A stretch of 64,000 nucleotides of DNA from Frondihabitans peucedani (lineage in GTDB: Bacteria > Actinomycetota > Actinomycetes > Actinomycetales > Microbacteriaceae), in the NCBI RefSeq assembly GCF_039537585.1, contig NZ_BAABAU010000001.1:124001-188000 (forward strand), read 5' to 3'. Positions 15,772 through 24,716 of this stretch are shown one piece after another. The position numbers were made by a program, and so were the translations under genes. The notes under the pieces were generated by a model. The model searched no databases and had not been told where the DNA came from. It saw only the letters and a program-made list of their open reading frames with translations. The first letter of the stretch is position 1, and every line of letters starts with the position of its first letter.

Positions 15772-17521
15772 ACGAGTGGGCCGACAGCCCGGGGGAGAGC
15801 TCCACGGTGACGGTGCCGCTCCGGGCTCTGCCGGCATCGACCACGGCGTGGATGTTCGGGGCTCCCGAGACGCGGATCGTCCTGGTCGAGGAGCCGGAGC
15901 GGACCGTCAGCGTGCCGGTGCCGCCGACGTCGAGGTAGACCTTCGACGCGGTGTACGCCAGCTCGATGCTCGAGGAGGAGACGCTCGTGAGCGCCTCGTC
16001 GGACGCCTTCCAGCGGCCGCCGAGAGCGAACGTGTCCTGCTCGACCCCCTGGGGCGCCGTGAACGTCGTCGTGCCGTTCCGGAGCCTCATCGTGCCCGAG
16101 TAGGCGGTCGCCCGCTTCGTGCCGAGATACGTCTCGGGTGTCTGCGAGCGGTCCGTCGGCGTCGTGTCGGCGACGTCCGTGCGGGCGGGGAGGGTCACCT
16201 CGGGGTCGGCTGCCGTGAGGAGCTGACGGATCATGCCCTCGATCCCGTCGTAGTTCCCTTCGCCGACCGAGACGTGCCGGATCTCACCGGTGGCGTCGAT
16301 CAGGTAGTCGGAGGGCCAAGAGGTGTTCGCGTACGCGGTCCACGTCGTGTAGTCGTTGTCCTGCGCCACCGGGTAGGTGATTCCGAGCCGCTTCGCCCCG
16401 GCGACCACGTTGGCGTGCTCGTGCTCGAACGCGTACTCGGGCGTGTGCACACCGATCACGACGAGGCCGTCGGGCTGGTAGGTGCGGTACCACTGCTCGA
16501 CGTGCTGGATCGCGCGCTGACAGTTGATGCAGGAGTACGCCCAGAAGTCGACGAGCACGACCTTGCCGCGGAGCGAGGCCAGCGTCACCGGCTGGTCGTC
16601 GGCGGTGTCGAACCAGCCGTCGAGTCCCGTGAGGGCGGGCGCCCGGCCGCAGTTCCGGAGGGTCTTCGGGGTGGTGAAGGCGGCCTCCGAGGCGCAGGCG
16701 GCGAGCGTGCCCGGGCCCGATCCTGCGCCGGAGGTGCCGGTGCCTCCGCCGGTGCCTGTGCCAGCGCCGCTACCACTGCCGCCGCCGCCGGTCAGCGCGC
16801 CCGCGCCCGTGTCGCCCTCGAGCTGGTGGTTGAGCGACGCCGTGTAGTCGGGGATCGCCCGCTGGATCGCGTCGGTCGCGTTGAACGCCAGGGCGACCGC
16901 GAGGGCCAGGACGACCACGCCGGCACCTGTGCGGACGGCGCGCTGCCTGGTCCGGAACGCCTTCACCCGCTCTGCGACGCCGCGTCCGGCGAGGGCGAAG
17001 AAGAGCAGCGGGGCGGCCGTGCCGATGGCGAACGCGACGGTCAGGATCACGGTCGACGCGCCGATCCTGCCGGTCGCTCCGGCCACGGTGATCGCGGCCA
17101 GCACCGGACCCGCGCACGGGACGTAGACGGCGCCGAGGGTGAGCCCCAGGACGAAGCCGCCGCGGTCGGTCTGCGCCCGGGCCTGCGGGAGACGGGAGAA
17201 CGGCTTCTCGAGCAGGTGCTGGAACCGCGGCACGATCATGCCGACGCCGATCAGCACGAGGGCGGCGAGCCCGACCCAGCGGATGATGTCCTGCGGCACC
17301 GGCAGGGCGCTCAGCACGAGGGTGCCGAGGAGGGTGAACAGGCTGAAGCTGATCGTGAGCCCCAGGACGACGAGGAACGGCCTCCTGCCTGGTCCCCGGC
17401 CGTCGGGCCGGGCACCCTGGGCGCCGCCCGAGAGCAGGATCACGGGCAGCACCGGCAGGATGCACGGCGAGATCCCGGTGATGAGGCCGCCGACGAGGCC
17501 GAGGAACAGGAGGGTGATCAC
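15758..17521 (-). CDS. dipZ: DipZ-like cytochrome c biogenesis / thiol-disulfide protein (CcdA + thioredoxin-like)
   Basis: About 587 residues. N-terminal CcdA/DsbD-type membrane domain with the two expected cysteines (GISPCILPV near 20 and VYVPCAGP near 128) and about six spans; a 40-residue Gly/Ser/Thr linker; an extracytoplasmic redoxin domain with the active-site CINC (WAYSCINCQRAI); and a C-terminal all-beta domain. This is the DipZ layout of actinobacteria, carrying reducing power across the membrane to exported proteins. GTG at 17521 is chosen as the first start after the upstream SDR stop (17539); it leaves only MITLLF before the first span and has a weak ribosome site, so the true start is uncertain. 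Confidence 0.85.
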   Translation of the reverse strand: MITLLFLGLVGGLITGISPCILPVLPVILLSGGAQGARPDGRGPGRRPFLVVLGLTISFSLFTLLGTLVLSALPVPQDIIRWVGLAALVLIGVGMIVPRFQHLLEKPFSRLPQARAQTDRGGFVLGLTLGAVYVPCAGPVLAAITVAGATGRIGASTVILTVAFAIGTAAPLLFFALAGRGVAERVKAFRTRQRAVRTGAGVVVLALAVALAFNATDAIQRAIPDYTASLNHQLEGDTGAGALTGGGGSGSGAGTGTGGGTGTSGAGSGPGTLAACASEAAFTTPKTLRNCGRAPALTGLDGWFDTADDQPVTLASLRGKVVLVDFWAYSCINCQRAIQHVEQWYRTYQPDGLVVIGVHTPEYAFEHEHANVVAGAKRLGITYPVAQDNDYTTWTAYANTSWPSDYLIDATGEIRHVSVGEGNYDGIEGMIRQLLTAADPEVTLPARTDVADTTPTDRSQTPETYLGTKRATAYSGTMRLRNGTTTFTAPQGVEQDTFALGGRWKASDEALTSVSSSSIELAYTASKVYLDVGGTGTLTVRSGSSTRTIRVSGAPNIHAVVDAGRARSGTVTVELSPGLSAHSFTFG

Positions 17522-17538
17522 CGTCGGAGCATAGGCGC

Positions 17539-18312
17539 TCAGTTCTGACGCGTGGCTGAGATGCCCCCGTCGACGTCGAGCGTGGTCCCGTGGATCGCTC
17601 GCGCCCGGTCGGAGACCAGGAAGAGGACGGCGTCGGCGATGTCCTGGGGGAGGACGACGCTGCCGAGCGGCGTTCCGGCCGTCATCTGGTCGAGGACGTC
17701 CCGTGCGGCCTCGTTGCCCGGCGTCAGCGTCGCACCCGGCGCGACCGTGTTGACGCGCACGCCGCGCGGCCCGAACTCGGACGCCCAGGTGCGCGTGAGC
17801 TGCTCGTCGGCGGCCTTCGTCGCGGAGTAGAGGGCCGCGAAGCCCACGCCGGTGCGCGACATCCACGAGCCGATGCCGACGATCGCGCCCGATCCCCGCT
17901 CGGCCATCCTCGGGGCGATCTCGCCGACGATCACGTGCGGGGCGCGGATGTTGACCCGCAGCATCAGGTCGAGGTCCTCGTCGGACAGGTCCGCCGTCGC
18001 CGTCGCCGGGTAGACGCCGGCGTTGTTCACGAGGATGTCGGGCGTGCCGCCGAGGGCCGAGGCCGCTTCGGTTGCGAAGGCGCGGAGGGCTGCGGGGTCG
18101 GCGTCGAGGTCGGACGCCACGAAGACGGCGCGGCCGCCCGCCGCGGCGATCGCGTCGACCACGGCCTGCCCGCGCTCGGCGTCGCGGCCGGACACGGCGA
18201 CGGTGGCGCCGGCTCCGGCGAGGGTGAGGGCGATGGCGCGGCCGATGCCGCTGGTGGAGCCGGTGACCAGGGCGGTCCGGCCGGTGAGGGAGAGGTCGTT
18301 CGAATTCGTCAT
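17539..18312 (-). CDS. Short-chain dehydrogenase/reductase
   Basis: A 257-residue classical SDR with TGSTSGIG (about 16-23), NNAGVY (about 92), active-site SWMSRTG and YSATKAADE (YxxxK near 160), and the closing LDVDGGISA typical of the FabG-like group. Probably NADP-dependent and cytosolic. It lies 17 bases upstream of dipZ and is probably cotranscribed with it, although the functions are not obviously linked. Divergent from an XRE/MmyB-type regulator with an inverted repeat between, the standard arrangement for MmyB regulators and their target SDR gene. Confidence 0.9.
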   Translation of the reverse strand: MTNSNDLSLTGRTALVTGSTSGIGRAIALTLAGAGATVAVSGRDAERGQAVVDAIAAAGGRAVFVASDLDADPAALRAFATEAASALGGTPDILVNNAGVYPATATADLSDEDLDLMLRVNIRAPHVIVGEIAPRMAERGSGAIVGIGSWMSRTGVGFAALYSATKAADEQLTRTWASEFGPRGVRVNTVAPGATLTPGNEAARDVLDQMTAGTPLGSVVLPQDIADAVLFLVSDRARAIHGTTLDVDGGISATRQN

Positions 18313-18333
18313 GACCCGAGTCGACCAGCGCCC

Positions 18334-18361
18334 GGTCGATCGGACCAGAGCAGGATCGACC
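18334..18361. promoter_or_regulatory. Inverted repeat operator between SDR and XRE regulator
   Basis: Arms GGTCGATC (18334-18341) and GATCGACC (18354-18361), perfect, 12-base spacer. It sits 22 bases from the SDR start and 52 from the regulator start, suited to repression of both. Confidence 0.6.
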
Positions 18362-18412
18362 TGGGCACGGCGTGACCAGGCTGACCCGGCCTGGCGCTCC
18401 TAGCATGGGGGC

Positions 18413-19303
18413 ATGACGCAGGATCGGCGGGCACTCGGGGCGTTCCTCCGTTCTCGGCGCGACGCGATCAGCCCGGCCAGCGCCGGCATCGAGCCCTTCC
18501 CCGGAGCCAGGCGCGTCCCCGGCCTCCGCAAGGAGGAGCTCGCCGTGGCGGCAGGCCTCAGCCCCGACTACTACAGCCGGGTGGAGCAGGGCAGGCAGGC
18601 CACCGTCTCCCGGGAGGTCCTCGACGCCCTCGCCCGCGCCCTCCGGCTCGACGACGTGGAGCGCGCGCACCTGCACGACCTGGCCGATCCCGTCGAGAGC
18701 CGCGGAGTGCGGCGCGCCGACGGCCACGAGGCCGCGCAGCGGGCCGATCCGGGACTCCTCCGCGTGATGGACGCCCTCGGCCACCTGCCGGTCCTCCTGC
18801 TCGGCCGGCGAGGCGACGTCCTGGCGGTCAACCCGCTGGTCGGAGCGGTGCTCGGCACGACGCTCTCTGCCGGGTCGTCGTTCCTCGGCTGGCTGTTCCT
18901 CGACCCGGTCGCCCGGGAGCGCATCGTCAACTGGGAGGTCTTCGCACAGGCGTCGGTGGGAGCGCTTCGCCGCGAATCGGGGCGGCATCCGGGCGACGCG
19001 CGGCTCCGCAGGCTGGTCGCCGAGGTGAGCGCCGCGGACGACGACGTGGCCCGGTGGTGGGACGACCAGGGGGTCCGGGACTACGCCTCGGTGGCGAAGC
19101 GGATCCGGCATCCTGCGCTCGGCGACCTGGAGTTCGGCATCGAGATCGTCACCGGACCCGCCGACCCCGAGCAGCGGCTGGTGGTCTACACGGTCGAGGC
19201 CGGCTCGGAGACGGCGCGGACGCTGCCGATCCTGGCCAGCTGGGAGGCCGACGGACAGCCGGCCCCCGTCCTCGGTGGACGGGAGCCGGCTGGTCCTGCG
19301 TGA
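18413..19303 (+). CDS. XRE-family regulator with MmyB-like ligand domain
   Basis: A 296-residue regulator. Helix-turn-helix in residues 30-75 (GLRKEELAVAAGLSPDYYSRVEQGR) after the family opener LGAFLRSRRDAISPASAGI, followed by the MmyB-like PAS-type ligand domain (about 110-275; HLPVLLLGRRGDVLAVNPLVGAVLG). MmyB-type proteins in actinobacteria bind a fatty-acid-like ligand and usually repress an adjacent divergent SDR gene, exactly the arrangement here. ATG start with weak GGGGG upstream. Its stop is 13 bases from the convergent YbhB-like gene. Confidence 0.9.
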   Translation: MTQDRRALGAFLRSRRDAISPASAGIEPFPGARRVPGLRKEELAVAAGLSPDYYSRVEQGRQATVSREVLDALARALRLDDVERAHLHDLADPVESRGVRRADGHEAAQRADPGLLRVMDALGHLPVLLLGRRGDVLAVNPLVGAVLGTTLSAGSSFLGWLFLDPVARERIVNWEVFAQASVGALRRESGRHPGDARLRRLVAEVSAADDDVARWWDDQGVRDYASVAKRIRHPALGDLEFGIEIVTGPADPEQRLVVYTVEAGSETARTLPILASWEADGQPAPVLGGREPAGPA

Positions 19304-19316
19304 TGCGGTCTGGTCG

Positions 19317-19859
19317 TCAGTCGACCTGGTAGACCGGCGTGATGACGGCGCGAGCCAGGGTGTGGCCGAACATGTTGAACCCGAGGAACGCAGGCGACGC
19401 CGACGCGTCGACGTCGAGGTGGTCGACGTCGAGCGCGTGGACGCCGATGAAGTAGTGGTGCGTGCCGTGGCCCGAGGGCGGGGCCGCGCCGAGGTAGTGG
19501 GCGAGGCCGCCGTCGTTCTTCAGCTGCACGGCGCCGTCGGGGAGCCCTGAGCCCTCGGCGTCGCCCGCTCCGGAGTCGAGCGAGGTGACCGACGCGGGGA
19601 TGTTTGCCACGGCCCAGTGCCAGAAGCCGGCGCCGGTCGGGGCGTCGGGGTCGTAAACGGTGACGACGAAGCTCTTCGTCCCCTCGGGGAAGCCCGACCA
19701 CGACAGCTGGGGGCTGACATCCTCCCCTCCGGCGCCGAAGATGCCGCTGACGTGCGGCTGGGCGAGCGTCTGACCGTCGGCGACGTCGGTCGAGGTCAGT
19801 TCGAACGACGGCACCTCCTGGATCTCGTCGTAGGGGGAGCGGGGCGTGGACGTGGACAT
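19317..19859 (-). CDS. YbhB/YbcL-type PEBP (Raf kinase inhibitor-like) protein
   Basis: A 180-residue phosphatidylethanolamine-binding-protein family member. Recognised by [40 protein letters not shown], the PEBP anion-binding loop, and [16 protein letters not shown]. No signal peptide, so cytosolic. Start at 19859 has AAGGAG eight bases upstream; the longer upstream frame is noise. Function in bacteria is unknown. Divergent from the DUF559 gene. Confidence 0.92.
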   Translation of the reverse strand: MSTSTPRSPYDEIQEVPSFELTSTDVADGQTLAQPHVSGIFGAGGEDVSPQLSWSGFPEGTKSFVVTVYDPDAPTGAGFWHWAVANIPASVTSLDSGAGDAEGSGLPDGAVQLKNDGGLAHYLGAAPPSGHGTHHYFIGVHALDVDHLDVDASASPAFLGFNMFGHTLARAVITPVYQVD

Positions 19860-19928
19860 CTGGTCTCCTTCGGTGATGCGTGCCCTCAGCCAACACCAGG
19901 TTGCTCGGAGCTCTCTTGCAGGCCGCGC

Positions 19929-19986
19929 CGAGATCGCAGAAGACGTCGTCTGCCGGGGGCCAGAAGCGACACCTGCTGCGATCTCG
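19929..19986. repeat. Long imperfect hairpin upstream of the DUF559 gene
   Basis: Outer arms CGAGATCGCAG (19929-19939) and CTGCGATCTCG (19976-19986) are perfect; the stem continues inward with further partial pairing (AAGACGTCGTCT against AGAAGCGACACC). The sequence CGAGATCGCA recurs in the hairpin at 20965-21022, so the two flank the intervening gene. Confidence 0.7.
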
Positions 19987-20067
19987 CCACTCGGGCGCTG
20001 TGGACAGAGAGTGCACGGTTGTGGAGAGGAGCTCCGGCGTGCCGGTGAGAGTCCGCAGGATGCTCGT

Positions 20068-21012
20068 ATGAAGCCAGCAGCTCTTCCTCCCGACCTCGCA
20101 GCGCGCCCCTTCCTCGTGCGCGAGGCGCTCCCGCTGACAGGGAGCGAGCGGCTCAGACGCCTGGATCTCTGCGCGCCCACCCGCGGCGTCCGAGCGCCGC
20201 CTGACACGGCGCTCACACCCGCGATCCTCCGCCTGGTCCTCGGCCCGTCGCAGTTCATCAGTCATACGACGGCGGCGCGCCTCCACGGGCTGCCCGTCCC
20301 GACGCGCGAGCAGGAGACCCTGCACGTGAGCACCGTGGGCGACGGCTCGGTCATGCGTCGCGCGGGCGTCACGGGTCACCGGATCGCGCAGGATCTCGCC
20401 CAGGTCGACTCGGCCGGGCCCGTCCGCGCCTCGACGCCGGCGGCCTGCTGGGCCGAGAGCGCGACTCTCCTCGCCCTCGACGACCTGATCGTCCTGGGCG
20501 ACGCCGTCATCGCTCGGAACCGTCCTGGTTCGGTCGCCGACCTCGCCGCGCTGGTCCGGCTGCGGGCAGGACGCCGACGGGCCGGAGTCCTCCGGGAAGC
20601 GCTCCGTCTCATCCGGGAGGGATCGGAGTCGCCGCAGGAGACGCGTCTCCGTCTCCTGATCGTCCGAGCGGGTCATCCGGAGCCGGCGCTGAACGTGCCG
20701 GTGCTCGACTCACGCGGCCGCAGCATCGGTCGTCCTGACCTCAGCTACCCCGAGCTGCGCATCGGCATCGAGTACGAGGGCGACCACCATCGCACCGACG
20801 TCGGCACCTGGCGCTCCGACATCCGTCGTCGCGAGCGCTTCGCCGCCGAGGGATGGCGCACCCTCCGAGTGGTGGCGGACGATCTGACCGTCCACGCGCA
20901 GTCGTTCCTCACTCGTCTCGAGCGTGCGCGTTCCGTCGCTGCTGCCGAGCGCGGCGCGACTTCGCGAGATCGCACTCGCCGTCGCGTCGGAGCGCCCGGA
21001 GGCGACGACTAG
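20068..21012 (+). CDS. DUF559-type (Vsr-like) nuclease-fold protein
   Basis: A 314-residue protein of a common Microbacteriaceae group. The N-terminal two thirds resemble the AbiEi/transcriptional-regulator-like region of such proteins ([15 protein letters not shown]…[49 protein letters not shown]). The C-terminal ~100 residues carry the DUF559/very-short-patch-repair fold: [49 protein letters not shown] (acid plus EYEGDHH), and the closing [11 protein letters not shown]. This looks like an intact PD-(D/E)xK-type centre. Biological role unknown. Long related hairpins lie just upstream and overlap its stop codon. Confidence 0.8.
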   Translation: MKPAALPPDLAARPFLVREALPLTGSERLRRLDLCAPTRGVRAPPDTALTPAILRLVLGPSQFISHTTAARLHGLPVPTREQETLHVSTVGDGSVMRRAGVTGHRIAQDLAQVDSAGPVRASTPAACWAESATLLALDDLIVLGDAVIARNRPGSVADLAALVRLRAGRRRAGVLREALRLIREGSESPQETRLRLLIVRAGHPEPALNVPVLDSRGRSIGRPDLSYPELRIGIEYEGDHHRTDVGTWRSDIRRRERFAAEGWRTLRVVADDLTVHAQSFLTRLERARSVAAAERGATSRDRTRRRVGAPGGDD

Positions 21013-21022
21013 TGCGATCTCG
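20965..21022. repeat. Long hairpin overlapping the end of the DUF559 gene
   Basis: Two 21-base arms (20965-20985, 21002-21022) pair at 19 of 21 positions with a 16-base loop. The stop codon (21010-21012) is inside the right arm. It probably ends transcription, but shares the CGAGATCGCA end sequence with the hairpin upstream of the same gene. Confidence 0.75.
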
Positions 21023-21071
21023 GCGCCCCGCGCGCGGCGCGAGCGCGCGGAGGCGCAGGCGCGCACGCGAG

Positions 21072-22310
21072 CTACCAGTCGTGCACAGTCCCGTCGGCGA
21101 GGCGGTTGTACGGCAGGTACGCCTTCTCGTAGGGGTACCAGCCGGCCTCGTCGACGTCGAGGGTCACGCCGATGCCCGGCTCGTCGCCGGGGTGCAGCAT
21201 GCCGTCCTCGAACGTGAAGGTCTGCTGGAACACGCGGTCGGTCGCCGCCCCGTGCTTCATGTACTCCTGGATCCCGAAGTTGTGGATCGACAGCCCGAGG
21301 TGCATCGCGGCGGCCATCCCGACCGGCGAGATGTCGGTCGGTCCGTGCATGCCCGACTTGATCTGGTACTGCGCCGCGTACTCCAGGACCCGCTTCAGGT
21401 GCGTGATCCCGCCGGTGTGCGTGACCGCGCTCCGGACGTAGTCGATCAGCTGCTCGCGGATGATCAGCTGGTAGTCCCATACCGTGTTGAAGATCTCGCC
21501 GATGGCCAGCGGCGTCGTGGTGTGCTGCCGGACGAGGCGCAGCGCCTCCGGGTTCTCCGCGGGCGTGACGTCCTCCAGCCAGAAGAGGTCGTACGGCTCG
21601 AGCGACTTGCCGAGGGTGGCGGCCTGGATCGGCGTCATCCGGTGGTGGCCGTCGTGCAGCAGCGGGATCTCGGGGCCGAACTCGTTCCGCACCGCCTCGA
21701 AGACGGTGGGCACGTGGCGGAGGTAGGAGCGGGTGTCCCAGTCCTCCTCGTTCGGCAGGGCTCCGCGCTGGGCGGGCTCGTGGTCGTAGCGCACGCCCTT
21801 GTTCGCCTCGAAGGTCGCGTTCGACGCGATGCCGTAGATCGACTTGAGGCCCGGCACGCCGGTCTGCACCCGGATCGCCTTGTAGCCCTGCTCCTGGTGG
21901 GAGCGGATCGAGTCGAACAGCTCGGGCAGGTCTTTGCCCGACGCGTGCCCGTAGGTGAGGAGCCCCGTCCGAGACGCTCCGCCGAGCAGCTGGTAGAGCG
22001 GCATGCCGGCGGCCTTGGCCTTGATGTCCCAGAGCGCGACGTCGACCGCGGCGATGGCCGCCATCGTCACCGGACCGCGCCGCCAGTACGCCGACCGGTA
22101 CAGGAACTGCCACATGTCCTCGATGCGGTGGGCGTCCTTGCCGATGAGGAGGGGGACCACGTGCTCGGTGAGGTAGGCGACGACGGCGAGCTCCCGCCCG
22201 TTGAGGGTCGCGTCGCCGAGCCCGGTGAGCCCGTCGTCGGTGGTGAGCTTGAGGGTGACGAAGTTGCGGTCGGGGCTGGTGACGACCACTTCGGCCTTGT
22301 CGATGATCAT
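21072..22310 (-). CDS. manD: D-mannonate dehydratase, enolase superfamily (ManD)
   Basis: A 412-residue member of the ManD/RspA group. It dehydrates D-mannonate to 2-keto-3-deoxy-D-gluconate in the cytosol. Landmarks: [18 protein letters not shown] near the N-terminus, [41 protein letters not shown] (about 70-110), metal-ligand regions HDGHHRMTP and [25 protein letters not shown], and [19 protein letters not shown]. The C-terminal [27 protein letters not shown] is typical of ManD. ATG overlaps the upstream gene stop by four bases. Last gene of the hexuronate operon; product fits UxaC and the reductase encoded nearby. Confidence 0.92.
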   Translation of the reverse strand: MIIDKAEVVVTSPDRNFVTLKLTTDDGLTGLGDATLNGRELAVVAYLTEHVVPLLIGKDAHRIEDMWQFLYRSAYWRRGPVTMAAIAAVDVALWDIKAKAAGMPLYQLLGGASRTGLLTYGHASGKDLPELFDSIRSHQEQGYKAIRVQTGVPGLKSIYGIASNATFEANKGVRYDHEPAQRGALPNEEDWDTRSYLRHVPTVFEAVRNEFGPEIPLLHDGHHRMTPIQAATLGKSLEPYDLFWLEDVTPAENPEALRLVRQHTTTPLAIGEIFNTVWDYQLIIREQLIDYVRSAVTHTGGITHLKRVLEYAAQYQIKSGMHGPTDISPVGMAAAMHLGLSIHNFGIQEYMKHGAATDRVFQQTFTFEDGMLHPGDEPGIGVTLDVDEAGWYPYEKAYLPYNRLADGTVHDW

Positions 22311-23869
22311 GCGGGGACTCCGGTGTCGAGGGGGGAGGAGGCGGATGGAGAAGAGGTGGCAGGGTCGGCGGGCGACAGGCGCAGGATCCGCGCCCGCGCC
22401 TCCTCGACCGCGGTGACGAGGCGGTCGTCGCCTGCGAGGTCGGGTGCGACGAGCCGCAGGATGTCGCGGGCACCGAGATCGGCGGAGAAGTCGCCCGAGC
22501 GCGGGTCGGCCACGAGCGACGGGTCGCCGGTGACGTGCAGCCACCAGGCGGCGAGCAGCGTGGCTGCGCCCGGGCCGATGCCCGATCCTGCGACACCGCC
22601 TGCGCCTGCACGAGCGCCGTCGGCCCGCGCGAGCCGCCGCCGCAGCGGATCCACGACCCGGATCGGCAGCTTCACCGACCCGTCCGAGGCGATCTGCTGC
22701 AGGCGGTGCCGGATCCGCGGGTTGCCGAAGCGCTCGCCGAGAGCCGCCCGCGCGGCAGCGATCTCGTCGGCCGGGAGCGGCAGCTCGGCGGCGGCCTCGT
22801 CCCAGAGCTGCTCGAGAGGCTCGACGCAGCGGGGATCGCCGACGGCCTCGTCGACCGTCTGGTGCCCGAGGTGCAGACCGAGGTACGCGAGCAGCGAGTG
22901 TCCTGCGTTCAGCAGCCAGAGCTTCCGCTGCTCGTACGGCTCGAGGTCGTCGACGAAGCGGGCGCCCGCGGTCTCCCAGGCGGGGCGCCCGGCGGGGAAG
23001 CGTCCCGACAGCACCCACTCCGCGAACGGCTCGGCGACGACGACGGCCGGGTCGTCGAGGCCGGTGAGCGCGAGGGCGTCGGCACGGTCGCCGTCGGTGG
23101 TGGCGGGCGTGATCCTGTCGACCATGGACGCGACGAACGAGACCTCGCGCAAAATCCACGCGCCGAGGCCCGCATCGACCTCGTCGGCGAGCGAGAGCAC
23201 CATGTCACGCGTCATCCTGCCGTTGTCGGTCAGGTTGTCGCAGCACACCACCGCGACGGGGCCCGATCCTCGGTCGCGGCGCGCCCGGAGCCCGTCGACC
23301 AGACGCCCGGGCGCGGTCGTGCAGGCCTCGGGTGCTCCGCGCCGGAGCAGCTCGGCGTCGGCCGCGACGTCGGGGTCGTCGAGGTCGATGCGTCCGTCGG
23401 GGGCGCGGTGGTAGGCGGCCTCCGTGACGGTGAGCGTGACGACGGCGGTCTGAGGGTCGGCCAGGGCGGCTCGCCAGCGAGGGGCGTCGGCGCCGTCGTG
23501 CGCTTCGACGATCGCGTCGACGAGCTCGGCGGTGGCGCCGTCGGCGGCGCGGGTGAGGAGCGTGTAGACGGCGTCCTGCCGGGACAGCAGGTCGGCCTGG
23601 TCGGGGCGCCGGCCGGTGAAGGCGACGATGCCCCACGGGGCAGACCCGGAGGCAGACCCGGAGCTGGACCCGGAGCCGCCCGACCCTTCGGCGACGTGCT
23701 GAGTGAACCACGCCTGGTGCGACCGGTGGAACGCGCCGAGCCCGAGGTGCACGATCCTGCGCTCCCGAGCGTCGCGCACCGCGCGCTGCTCAGCAGACAG
23801 GGCCCCGAGGCCGACCGGGCGCGAAGCCCCGCCCGCAACCCGGCCCGAGCCCGCCTCCGCCTCAGACAT
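22307..23869 (-). CDS. Mannitol dehydrogenase-family protein, probable D-fructuronate reductase (UxuB-like)
   Basis: A 520-residue polyol-specific long-chain dehydrogenase. N-terminal Rossmann region [21 protein letters not shown] (about 39-59), [28 protein letters not shown], and the catalytic-helix region [17 protein letters not shown] (Lys plus Asn-x-x-His). Between the first Rossmann helix and the next strand is an 18-residue Gly/Ser run (about 61-78) made of short DNA repeats, unusual in this family. The reaction would be fructuronate plus NADH to D-mannonate, supplying ManD, whose gene overlaps it by four bases. Mannitol or another polyol is the alternative substrate; the context favours fructuronate. 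Confidence 0.88.
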   Translation of the reverse strand: MSEAEAGSGRVAGGASRPVGLGALSAEQRAVRDARERRIVHLGLGAFHRSHQAWFTQHVAEGSGGSGSSSGSASGSAPWGIVAFTGRRPDQADLLSRQDAVYTLLTRAADGATAELVDAIVEAHDGADAPRWRAALADPQTAVVTLTVTEAAYHRAPDGRIDLDDPDVAADAELLRRGAPEACTTAPGRLVDGLRARRDRGSGPVAVVCCDNLTDNGRMTRDMVLSLADEVDAGLGAWILREVSFVASMVDRITPATTDGDRADALALTGLDDPAVVVAEPFAEWVLSGRFPAGRPAWETAGARFVDDLEPYEQRKLWLLNAGHSLLAYLGLHLGHQTVDEAVGDPRCVEPLEQLWDEAAAELPLPADEIAAARAALGERFGNPRIRHRLQQIASDGSVKLPIRVVDPLRRRLARADGARAGAGGVAGSGIGPGAATLLAAWWLHVTGDPSLVADPRSGDFSADLGARDILRLVAPDLAGDDRLVTAVEEARARILRLSPADPATSSPSASSPLDTGVPA

Positions 23870-24716
23870 GCGCCCCGACGAGCGCCCGCAGGTAGGCGAG
23901 GTCGTCGCGGAGGCGCTCCTCGAGCGGCAGGTCGGTGGAGAAGTCCTCGATGGTCACCCATCCGTCGTACCCGTGATCGCGGAGGTCGGTGAGGTAGCGC
24001 CCCACATCGGCCTGCCCGTCGCGCAGCGGCGCCCACTCGTGCCGCCAGGTCAGCGACCCGTCGGCGGATCGCTCGCCGTCGGCGACCCAGCGCGCGTTCT
24101 TGACGTGCACGTGCGCGAGGTACTCGCCGAGCAGCTCGAACGAGGCCCGGTGGTTCTCCCGCCCCTCGATGACGAGGTTGCCGAGGTCGTGGATGACGCC
24201 GACGTGCCGGGGGTCGAGTCCTTCGAGGAGCCGCCGGGCCGCCGAGGCCGACGGGGTGATCGTCTCGTGGTGCAGCTCGACGAGTGCCTTGACGCCGTGC
24301 TCCCCGGCGCGCGACACGACCCACTCGAGGTCGGTGCGCGTGCGGGCGAAGACCTCCGGGTAGGGGACGCCCGTGTCCGTCCGCGGCATGGTGACCCGCA
24401 CCTGACCCGCACCGAGCGCGGCGGTCGCGGCGAGCACACGGTCGACGTCGTCGTGCAGCCACGCGCCCGCGTAGCCGCCGAGCCCAGAGAACCCGAGCCC
24501 GGCCTCCTGGGTGATCCTGCGGATCTCGGGCACCGCCTCTTCGAGCCCGGTGAGCGGCCAGGTCGCCCGGTTGCCGGACCAGAAGCCGGGCGTCTCCGAC
24601 TCCTGCTGGTCGACGACGCGCCACTCGACGCCGTCCCAGCCCTGCTCGGCGAGCTTCCTCGCGACGACGTCGGGCGTCCAGTCGGGGGTCGACGCCGTGA
24701 AGACGGAGAACCTCAC
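23862..24716 (-). CDS. Sugar phosphate isomerase/epimerase-like TIM barrel
   Basis: A 284-residue xylose-isomerase-like TIM barrel (AP-endonuclease-2 superfamily). GTG overlaps the upstream stop by four bases; its own 3' end overlaps the next gene by eight. Metal-site strands are visible: ALVELHHETI, GVIHDLGNLV, AHVHVKNARW and GWVTIEDFS. In the sugar-acid operon it probably isomerises or epimerises a hexuronate or its derivative, but nothing in the sequence fixes the substrate. A second relative is encoded two genes upstream. Confidence 0.85.
   Translation of the reverse strand: MRFSVFTASTPDWTPDVVARKLAEQGWDGVEWRVVDQQESETPGFWSGNRATWPLTGLEEAVPEIRRITQEAGLGFSGLGGYAGAWLHDDVDRVLAATAALGAGQVRVTMPRTDTGVPYPEVFARTRTDLEWVVSRAGEHGVKALVELHHETITPSASAARRLLEGLDPRHVGVIHDLGNLVIEGRENHRASFELLGEYLAHVHVKNARWVADGERSADGSLTWRHEWAPLRDGQADVGRYLTDLRDHGYDGWVTIEDFSTDLPLEERLRDDLAYLRALVGAHV

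Noticed and set aside
17522-19111. Long upstream extension of the dipZ frame
   Set aside because: It runs antisense or out of frame through the SDR and XRE genes, both of which have full family motifs.
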